Assembly (NCBI GenBank): GCA_014894735.1
Contig: JADBKX010000126.1
Location: forward strand, 1,490-6,633
Origin: Candidatus Sediminicultor sextus
GTDB taxonomy: Bacteria > Atribacterota > Phoenicimicrobiia > Phoenicimicrobiales > Phoenicimicrobiaceae
Reading direction: 5' to 3'
Length of the DNA: 5,144 nucleotides
Under the pieces are notes generated by a model that worked only from the letters and a program-made list of their open reading frames with translations, did no database searches and had not been told where the DNA came from. Shown here in pieces: positions 1 through 5,144 of the stretch; the first letter of the stretch is position 1; the number at the start of each line of letters is the position of its first letter. A program made the translations under genes and the position numbers.

Positions 1-1367
1 ATATGACCAATGATATGACCGCAGTAAGAAGGGCCTGTGCCTTCGGAGTTATTGCTGGCTTTGACGCTGTCTTTCTTTTTTTAGCCACTCTCATATTTAT
101 GTTAACTTTTAATGTTAAACTTACTCTTTATGCCCTGATTCCCCTTCCCGTTATTTCACTTATATCATTATTCTTTGTAAGGCTATTATTCAAAAAATTT
201 AAAAGTGTGCAGGAATCATTTTCACTGTTAACTGAAAAAGTGCGGGAAATGGTATCCGGGATAAAGATTATCCAGGCATTTCAGCAAGAAGAGCCGGAAT
301 CTAAGAACTTTGATAAATTAAGCCAGGAGTATCTGGGGGAAAATATTTCTCTTATTAAAATTTGGGGTACTATGTTCCCTTTGATATTCTTATTTGCCGA
401 GATTGGTATGGCGATAATACTCTGGGTGGGAGGCCAGCAAGTTATCCTTAATGAGCTTACTACCGGTGAATTGGTTGCCTTCCTTTCCTATATGGGGATT
501 ATTGTCTGGCCCATGATGGCAGTAGGAATGGTGACCAATGTATACCAGCGGGGCAATGCTTCTTATAAACGTATACTTGAACTCCTTGAAGAGAAACCGG
601 ATATTTACGATGCCCCTCGTGCAGAGTATCATACCTTAAAAGGCGGTATAAAACTGGAGAACATTTACTTTTCTTATGGGGGACAGGCTGTTCTGGATAA
701 TGTAAATATTGATATAAAACAAGGGCAGTATATAGGAATATGCGGGAAGATAGGTTCCGGGAAAAGCATATTAGCCAGATTAATTTTAAGAATTATCCAA
801 CCCCAGAAGGGGAGAATATTTTATGATTCCATAGATTATAGAAAGATAAAGATAGCAGCGGTAAGAGATAACATAGGATATGTCCCTCAGGATTCTTTTC
901 TTTTCTCAGATACCATAGAAGATAATGTCAGGTTTGGTAAACCTGATGCCACTTTAGAGGAGATAGTGGAGGCTTGCAAGGTTGCCTCAATAGATAAGAA
1001 TATCATGGAATTAAAGTATCAGTATAAAACACTTGTAGGAGAGAAAGGGGTAACCCTATCCGGGGGTCAAAAACAGAGATTGTGTATTGCCCGGGCGATT
1101 ATTAGAAGACCCCAAATACTTATTCTTGATGATGCCCTAAGTGCGGTGGATACCCATACCGAAAAGGAGATTATCCGGAATTTAGAAAATTATTCTAAAG
1201 GTATTACTACCATTGTAATATCACACCGTATATCTTCCTTTATAAAAGCAGATAATATATTTGTTCTGGATAAGGGAAAAATTGAAAACAGCGGCACCCA
1301 TCGAGAACTGATTAAAAAATCTGATATCTATAAAAATATTTATAAAATTCAAAAATTGGAAGAATAA
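1..1367 (+). CDS. ABC exporter half-transporter, degenerate-site subunit (BmrC/YheI- or TM287-like), 5' partial
   Basis: This is one subunit of a heterodimeric ABC exporter in the cytoplasmic membrane; TM1-TM2 are missing at the window edge. The first full codon (ATG at 3) is not the start: it lies in the conserved TND motif (MTNDMTAVRR) that follows TM2. About 454 residues are visible against 580-600 usual for the family. By eye, membrane helices lie near 19-40, 41-62, 118-145 and 155-182. The ATPase domain follows: A-loop Tyr225, Walker A GKIGSGKS 248-255, Q-loop Gln296, consensus signature LSGGQ 352-356, Walker B ILILD 372-376, D-loop SAVD 380-383, switch His408. The residue after Walker B is Asp377, where an active ATPase has Glu. 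This substitution is known in the degenerate-site subunits BmrC and TM287. The stop is 2 bases before the next exporter gene, so the two are surely co-transcribed and probably translationally coupled. Substrate is unknown; multidrug efflux is known for BmrCD but is only a possibility here. Confidence 0.93.
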   Translation, partial: MTNDMTAVRRACAFGVIAGFDAVFLFLATLIFMLTFNVKLTLYALIPLPVISLISLFFVRLLFKKFKSVQESFSLLTEKVREMVSGIKIIQAFQQEEPESKNFDKLSQEYLGENISLIKIWGTMFPLIFLFAEIGMAIILWVGGQQVILNELTTGELVAFLSYMGIIVWPMMAVGMVTNVYQRGNASYKRILELLEEKPDIYDAPRAEYHTLKGGIKLENIYFSYGGQAVLDNVNIDIKQGQYIGICGKIGSGKSILARLILRIIQPQKGRIFYDSIDYRKIKIAAVRDNIGYVPQDSFLFSDTIEDNVRFGKPDATLEEIVEACKVASIDKNIMELKYQYKTLVGEKGVTLSGGQKQRLCIARAIIRRPQILILDDALSAVDTHTEKEIIRNLENYSKGITTIVISHRISSFIKADNIFVLDKGKIENSGTHRELIKKSDIYKNIYKIQKLEE

Positions 1368-1369
1368 AG

Positions 1370-3427
1370 ATGAAAGAAGAAAAATTATATTCCGGTCTGG
1401 ATAGAAAAATATTTTCTAAATTATGGCAATATGGAAAGCCTTACGGTGGTAAGATTTTAATCATATTCGTTCTTATTTTGGCCATAAGCGGCATACAAAT
1501 TGCCCTTCCCTTGATCACCAAAAATGTGGTGGATAATTATATTGAAAGAAGTTATCTAAGGTTAATCCTTAATGATAGAACGGTTGAGATTACCGACCGA
1601 TATAAGACCTACCGGGTTAGATCTGATAACATTATTTTTATCCCCTCAAACCTCTTAAATAAAGATGAATACCTGGAACTGCAGAAGGATTCGCTCATCC
1701 TGCCGGAAAAATATTTAATGATTAGAGACGAAGAAGGGCTGGATAAGTTGAAGCAATATCAACTTAATATCGTTAAAACGGATAAAGGTAGTTTCATTCC
1801 TTATTCAGAAATGCAGAAGATATCTCCGGATAATATTAAAACCTTAAGATATGATGATTTAAAAATGATAAAATTATTTGCCCTCTTATATGTGGGACTC
1901 CTTCTGGTATCTTTTATTTTCAATTATCTTCAGGTAGTTATGATGGCTGTGGTCAGTGAAAGGGTGATGTATGACCTAAGGAGTAGTCTGGTAAGACATC
2001 TCATGTCTCTTTCTCTGAACTTTTTTAATAAAAATCCCATAGGAAGATTGGTAACCAGGCTAACCAATGATGTTGATGCCTTAAGAGAAATGTTTACCGA
2101 TGTTTTTGTTTATTCCGCCAAAGATCTTATTATGATAATAGGCATACTCATGGTTATATTTAGACTATCAAGTCACTTAAGTCTGGTCATATTTATTCTT
2201 ATTCCCGTCATGGTTATTATGCTCTACTTTTTCCAGAGATATGCCCGGGAGGCCTATGGAAAAGTAAGAATTGCCCTGGCAAAAGTAAATAGTTTTTTAT
2301 CAGAAGCAATATCGGGGGTCTTACTAATTCAGACTTTCAATCAAGAGGGCAGGTCTGAGGATGATTTTAATAAAACTGGTATAAATTATTATAATTCCAA
2401 TATGCATCAACTGTTAATATTTGCCATATTCAGGCCATTAATTGATGTTTTATCTTATTTTGCTCTGGGTACCATAATATATTTTGGGGGAAAAGGAGTA
2501 CTGGGGGGAGAAATTTCCCTGGGAGTACTTATTGCTTTTATCTCTTATATTCATATGTTTTTTGGGCCTATATTCGATTTTTCTGAAAGATATAATATAT
2601 TACAATCCGCTATGGCTTCATCGGAACGAATATTTTTGCTTTTTGAAGAGGATGACAAAATACCTTCTCCTAAGAGTCCTAAGTATCCTGCCGGCATAGA
2701 AGGGAGAATAGAGTTTAGAGAAGTATCTTTTGAATATAAAGAAGGGGAAAAGGTTATCGACAAGGTGTCTTTTGTAGTTGAACCGAATGAATCAGTAGCC
2801 TTTGTAGGGGCGACCGGGGCAGGGAAGACAACCCTAATTAATCTTCTTTTAAGATTCTATGACCCTACCGAGGGAGAGATTTTAATTGACGGAATTAACA
2901 TAAAAGATATGGATTTGAAATTTTTAAGAAACTATTTCGGATTAGTTCTGCAGGATGTTTTTATGTTTGCCGGAGATATTAAATATAATATTATCCTTAA
3001 TAATAAAATAGAGGATAATAAGATAATTGAATATGCAAAATATGTTAATGCCCATAATTTTATCAGTAAATTGAAGAAAAAATATGAGAACATTATTTCT
3101 GAAGGAGGGTCAAATCTTTCTACCGGCCAAAGGCAGCTTATCGCCTTTGCTCGGGCACTGGCCAAAGAACCCAGAATACTCATTCTTGATGAGGCGACGA
3201 GTAGTATCGATAGTGAAACTGAATTTTTAATTCAAGATGCAATAAGAAAAATTATGAAAGAAAGAACCAGCATTGCTATTGCTCACAGATTATCTACCAT
3301 TAAAGATGTTGACAAAATATATGCCATGCGCAAAGGAAAGATCGTCGAAAGCGGTTCTCATGCTCAACTTCTTGCAAAAAGGGGATATTATTTTGAATTA
3401 TACAAGTTCCAGTACTTGCAAACATAA
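1370..3427 (+). CDS. ABC exporter half-transporter, catalytic subunit with large TM1-TM2 insertion (BmrD/YheH- or TM288-like)
   Basis: This is the complete partner subunit (685 residues) of the exporter begun by the preceding gene. The ATG at 1370 follows a GGAAG at 1358-1362 inside the end of the upstream gene. Helices by eye: TM1 27-50, TM2 166-192, TM3 247-266, TM4 269-290, TM5 348-375, TM6 381-404. Residues of about 56-165 form a mostly polar, charged stretch between TM1 and TM2, where ordinary exporters have only a short loop. This accounts for the extra length over the usual 580-600, and its topology places it outside the membrane. B. subtilis BmrD (673 residues) has an extracellular domain at this position. 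ATPase domain: A-loop Tyr456, Walker A GATGAGKT 480-487, Q-loop Gln528, deviant signature LSTGQ 583-587, Walker B ILILD 603-607, catalytic Glu608, D-loop SSID 611-614, switch His639. The intact Glu with a deviant signature is the complement of the upstream subunit, so ATP hydrolysis should occur at the site formed by this Walker A/B and the partner's LSGGQ. Substrate is not deducible. Confidence 0.95.
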   Translation: MKEEKLYSGLDRKIFSKLWQYGKPYGGKILIIFVLILAISGIQIALPLITKNVVDNYIERSYLRLILNDRTVEITDRYKTYRVRSDNIIFIPSNLLNKDEYLELQKDSLILPEKYLMIRDEEGLDKLKQYQLNIVKTDKGSFIPYSEMQKISPDNIKTLRYDDLKMIKLFALLYVGLLLVSFIFNYLQVVMMAVVSERVMYDLRSSLVRHLMSLSLNFFNKNPIGRLVTRLTNDVDALREMFTDVFVYSAKDLIMIIGILMVIFRLSSHLSLVIFILIPVMVIMLYFFQRYAREAYGKVRIALAKVNSFLSEAISGVLLIQTFNQEGRSEDDFNKTGINYYNSNMHQLLIFAIFRPLIDVLSYFALGTIIYFGGKGVLGGEISLGVLIAFISYIHMFFGPIFDFSERYNILQSAMASSERIFLLFEEDDKIPSPKSPKYPAGIEGRIEFREVSFEYKEGEKVIDKVSFVVEPNESVAFVGATGAGKTTLINLLLRFYDPTEGEILIDGINIKDMDLKFLRNYFGLVLQDVFMFAGDIKYNIILNNKIEDNKIIEYAKYVNAHNFISKLKKKYENIISEGGSNLSTGQRQLIAFARALAKEPRILILDEATSSIDSETEFLIQDAIRKIMKERTSIAIAHRLSTIKDVDKIYAMRKGKIVESGSHAQLLAKRGYYFELYKFQYLQT

Positions 3428-3444
3428 CACGAGCTTATTTTAAT
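3416..3444 (+). promoter_or_regulatory. Candidate sigma-70-type promoter for the PLP enzyme gene
   Basis: TTGCAA (3416-3421, 4 of 6 matches to TTGACA) is followed after exactly 17 bases by TTTAAT (3439-3444, 5 of 6 matches to TATAAT). Transcription would begin near 3451, leaving a leader of about 40 bases before the ATG at 3493. The -35 box overlaps the last codons of the upstream ABC gene. In such AT-rich sequence chance matches are common, but the spacing and position are right. The alternative is readthrough from the exporter operon. A TATAAT at 3469-3474 is less likely because its start point would fall about on the ribosome binding site. Confidence 0.4.
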
Positions 3445-3450
3445 ATAAGC
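3433..3450. repeat. Inverted repeat GCTTAT-N6-ATAAGC between exporter and PLP gene
   Basis: This is a perfect 6-bp inverted repeat (3433-3438 and 3445-3450) with a 6-base loop TTTAAT. It begins six bases after the stop codon of the second ABC gene. It could be an operator, because the loop coincides with the candidate -10 box. It could also be a weak terminator for the exporter operon, because a TTTTT run lies at 3459-3463. The stem has only two G-C pairs and the T run begins eight bases after it, so termination would be inefficient. The repeat is seen directly; either function is inference. Confidence 0.35.
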
Positions 3451-3492
3451 ACAAATAATTTTTAAATTTATAATTTAAAGGAGAAAAATAAA

Positions 3493-4983
3493 ATGATCGA
3501 TTTAACTATTCATGAAGAACAACTTAAGAGAACCATAGAAAGAGCCAGAGAAAAAAATATTATCATCCCCACTTTTGAACAGATGAAAGATCCAGAACTT
3601 ATTCCCGATAAAATCAAAGATAACTTGAAGGATATAGGATTGTGGGATATTAATTCTTATAATCTTTTTCGAATTACCTGGAAGAACGAACCGGTAAAAA
3701 AAGGTGGTCAGTTCGATGGAGTTAACTTTATAGAATTACCCCCTGAATTAACCGGGGTAAAAGCCAGAATATTCGCTTTAGTGGGTAAATGGTTTCCTAC
3801 CGGAGCCCATAAAGTAGGAGCTACTTTTGGCTGTCTGGTCCCCAGATTAGTGACCGGCCAGTTTGACCCTACTTCCCAGAAAGCAGTCTGGCCTTCTACC
3901 GGCAATTTCTGCCGGGGAGGCGCCTATGATGCCGAACTGCTTTCCTGCGAATCCATTGCCATTCTGCCGGAAGGGATGAGTCAAGAGCGCTTTGACTGGT
4001 TATCCAAAGTAGCCGGAGAAGTCATTGCTACTCCGGGAACCGAGAGCAATGTAAAAGAGATTTTCGATAAGACCTGGGAATTAAAGAAGACCAGGGATAA
4101 TGTAGTCATATTTAATCAGTTTGAAGAATTTGGTAATCACCTCTGGCATTATGATATTACCGGCCATGCCATGGAAGAGGTCTTATCCCAGATCATGAAT
4201 TCAAAAGATCATTATGCAGGAGTGGTTCTGACTACCGGTTCCGCTGGTACCTTAGGCTGCGGGGATTACCTGAAAGAAAAATTTCCTACCAGTAAGATAG
4301 CTGCCGGTGAAGCCTTACAATGTCCCACCCTTCTTGCTAATGGTTTTGGTGCTCATCGTATTGAGGGGATAGGAGATAAACATGTCCCCTGGATTCATAA
4401 TGCAAAAAATACCGATCTGGTGATTGCCGTAGACGATAATAACAGTATGGGGATCATCCGTCTATTCAATGAACCTGTTGGCCAGAAATATTTGAGTAAA
4501 AAAGGTGTTCCTGCAGAAATCATTGAAAAATTACCTCTCATGGGAATCTCCAGTGCAGCCAATATGATTATGGCTATCAAGTTTGCTAAATATTATGAAC
4601 TTACTGAAAAAGATATCGTCTTAACCGTCTTTACCGATTCTATGGAGCTTTATGGTTCCCGATTAAAAGAGTTAGAAGAAGAGTTTGGGCCTTATAATGA
4701 AATGGATGCAGCCATCGATTTTCATCGTAACCTGCAGGCACTGACTACTGATTACCTGCAAGAATTAACCTATCAGGATAGAAAAAGAATCCATAACCTC
4801 AAATACTTTACCTGGATAGAACAACAGGGAAAAGACTTAGAGGAGTTAGATGCTCAATGGTATGATTATGAAAATTACTGGGGTAGTATTCACCAACAGA
4901 CCAGTAAGATAGATAAATTAATTAGAGAGTTTAACCAGAAAACTGGTCTGCTGAAAAGGGGACAGCTTTCCTCAACTGCCTGA
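3493..4983 (+). CDS. PLP-dependent fold type II enzyme (cysteine synthase/TrpB superfamily), subfamily and substrate unknown
   Basis: This is a probable cytoplasmic enzyme of 496 residues with no signal peptide or membrane segment. The start at 3493 is supported by AAAGGAG at 3477-3483, nine bases upstream. The superfamily is read from ordered motifs: PTGAHKVG 102-109 with Lys107 as the likely PLP Schiff-base lysine; STGN 135-138 as the asparagine loop that contacts substrate and cofactor; TTGSAGTLG 247-255 as the loop gripping the PLP phosphate; HRIEGIGDKHVP 288-299, resembling the EGIG segment of cysteine synthases; and TDSMELYGSR 380-389, aligned with the region whose Ser/Thr contacts the PLP ring nitrogen. 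Such enzymes do beta-elimination or beta-replacement on amino acids, or threonine-synthase or dehydratase chemistry; which applies here cannot be told. Cysteine synthases are about 310 residues; this protein has about 75-90 extra at the N-terminus and about 100 at the C-terminus (395-496, charged and aromatic-rich), with no CBS or ACT domain recognised. TrpB is an alternative because of TGAHK, but its ETGAGQHG and GGGSNA motifs are absent. Neighbours give no pathway clue. Confidence 0.9.
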   Translation: MIDLTIHEEQLKRTIERAREKNIIIPTFEQMKDPELIPDKIKDNLKDIGLWDINSYNLFRITWKNEPVKKGGQFDGVNFIELPPELTGVKARIFALVGKWFPTGAHKVGATFGCLVPRLVTGQFDPTSQKAVWPSTGNFCRGGAYDAELLSCESIAILPEGMSQERFDWLSKVAGEVIATPGTESNVKEIFDKTWELKKTRDNVVIFNQFEEFGNHLWHYDITGHAMEEVLSQIMNSKDHYAGVVLTTGSAGTLGCGDYLKEKFPTSKIAAGEALQCPTLLANGFGAHRIEGIGDKHVPWIHNAKNTDLVIAVDDNNSMGIIRLFNEPVGQKYLSKKGVPAEIIEKLPLMGISSAANMIMAIKFAKYYELTEKDIVLTVFTDSMELYGSRLKELEEEFGPYNEMDAAIDFHRNLQALTTDYLQELTYQDRKRIHNLKYFTWIEQQGKDLEELDAQWYDYENYWGSIHQQTSKIDKLIREFNQKTGLLKRGQLSSTA

Positions 4984-5027
4984 TAGATTGCTACTACGAG
5001 CGGTATAAATACCAGTACCTGAAAATA

Positions 5028-5036
5028 TGATATAAT
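5028..5036 (+). promoter_or_regulatory. Extended -10 promoter element (TGATATAAT) for the downstream gene
   Basis: TG-A-TATAAT is a perfect extended -10 (TGn plus consensus TATAAT). No convincing -35 hexamer lies 16-18 bases upstream (about AATACC), which is typical of promoters relying on the TG extension. The predicted start point near 5043 gives a leader of about 70 bases before the ATG at 5114. It lies 45 bases past the stop of the PLP gene, and no intrinsic terminator (GC-rich hairpin plus T run) is visible between them. The downstream gene may therefore be read both from here and by readthrough. Confidence 0.55.
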
Positions 5037-5098
5037 ATGCCAAGCGTTTATTGATTGGAGATCTATGTTTTCTGAGATGCTAATTTAACAGTTTAAAC

Positions 5099-5104
5099 AA
5101 GGAG
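5099..5104 (+). promoter_or_regulatory. Ribosome binding site AAGGAG setting the start of the last gene
   Basis: AAGGAG lies nine bases upstream of the ATG at 5114. The next in-frame ATG (5120) would be 15 bases away, which is too far, so 5114 is the better start. This site is the main evidence that the final 31 bases begin a gene. Confidence 0.6.
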
Positions 5105-5113
5105 AGTAATAAA

Positions 5114-5144
5114 ATGCAAATGATATTTATTTCCGGGCTAATTG
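5114..5144 (+). CDS. Start of an unidentified gene, 3' truncated by window edge
   Basis: Only ten codons are visible, reading MQMIFISGLI. They are supported by an ideally spaced AAGGAG and an extended -10 promoter element upstream. The hydrophobic start followed by SG would fit a first beta strand of a soluble nucleotide-binding fold or an N-terminal membrane or signal segment. Ten residues cannot decide, so I assign no function. It is co-directional with the PLP enzyme gene, 130 bases after its stop. Confidence 0.6.
   Translation, partial: MQMIFISGLI

Noticed and set aside
3..5. ATG at the very start as the true start of the first ABC gene
   Set aside because: It falls within the conserved TND motif after TM2, and about 130 residues including TM1-TM2 would be missing. 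The frame is open to the window edge, so the gene begins upstream.
390..632. Minus-strand open frame of 80 codons
   Set aside because: It lies entirely inside the first ABC gene, has no ribosome binding site that I can see, and its translation resembles no known family.
2484..2699. Plus-strand 71-codon frame, hydrophobic at its N-terminus
   Set aside because: It is an alternate frame over TM5-TM6 of the second ABC subunit. Its hydrophobicity simply reflects the T-rich codons of the overlapping membrane helices.
2932..3183. Minus-strand open frame of 83 codons opposite the ATPase domain, and a similar 70-codon frame at 2551-2763
   Set aside because: Both are antisense to a well-supported gene with intact motifs and have no independent start signals or family resemblance.
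3708..3905. Minus-strand frames opposite the PLP enzyme gene (also 4395-4580)
   Set aside because: They are antisense to conserved motif-bearing coding sequence, with no ribosome binding site or recognisable product.
3493..4983. Identification as TrpB or as the OrtB subunit of 2-amino-4-oxopentanoate thiolase
   Set aside because: The TGAHK motif matches TrpB, but the TrpB ETGAGQHG and GGGSNA motifs are absent and no trp genes are adjacent. OrtB has a different lysine context (SGSFK type, from memory) and would be expected beside ortA, which is not seen.
5001..5020. GGTAT-AA-ATACC inverted repeat after the PLP gene as a terminator
   Set aside because: The loop would be only two bases, the stem is short and AT-rich, and no T run follows.
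1..5144. tRNA, rRNA, CRISPR array, transposase or insertion-sequence ends, riboswitch
   Set aside because: Almost all the sequence is accounted for by coding regions. The two gaps (65 and 130 bases) hold no direct-repeat array and no tRNA-like or riboswitch-like structure that I can recognise.

Overview
The window is AT-rich, tightly packed bacterial sequence with every supported gene on the + strand. Low GC, frequent AGA and ATA codons and strong AAGGAG-type ribosome binding sites suggest a low-GC anaerobic lineage such as Firmicutes, Atribacterota or Thermotogota. That is an inference from composition and gene style; no taxonomic marker is present.

Layout: (1) 1-1367, the 3' three-quarters of an ABC exporter half-transporter, cut by the left edge. 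(2) 1370-3427, a second, complete ABC exporter half-transporter starting 2 bases after the first stops. (3) 3428-3492, a short intergenic region with a plausible promoter whose -10 box lies in the loop of a 6-bp inverted repeat. (4) 3493-4983, a 496-residue pyridoxal-phosphate (PLP) enzyme of fold type II (cysteine synthase / TrpB superfamily) whose subfamily I cannot name. (5) 4984-5113, an intergenic region with a perfect extended -10 promoter element (TGATATAAT) and a good ribosome binding site. (6) 5114 onward, the first ten codons of a further gene cut by the right edge.

The two ABC genes almost certainly encode one heterodimeric exporter of the BmrC/BmrD (YheI/YheH) and TM287/TM288 type. 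The first subunit has Asp in place of the catalytic Glu but a consensus LSGGQ signature. The second has the catalytic Glu but a deviant LSTGQ signature, plus a roughly 110-residue insertion between TM1 and TM2 that matches the position of the BmrD extracellular domain. Assembled, they would give one consensus and one degenerate ATP site. The exported substrate cannot be read from the sequence.

The PLP enzyme probably has its own promoter and no evident functional tie to the exporter. It is the least explained part of the window: a TGAHK lysine motif as in TrpB, an STGN asparagine loop as in cysteine synthase, and extra N- and C-terminal segments. I see no RNA gene, CRISPR array, insertion sequence or obvious mobile element, and no clear evidence of a wholly new system.
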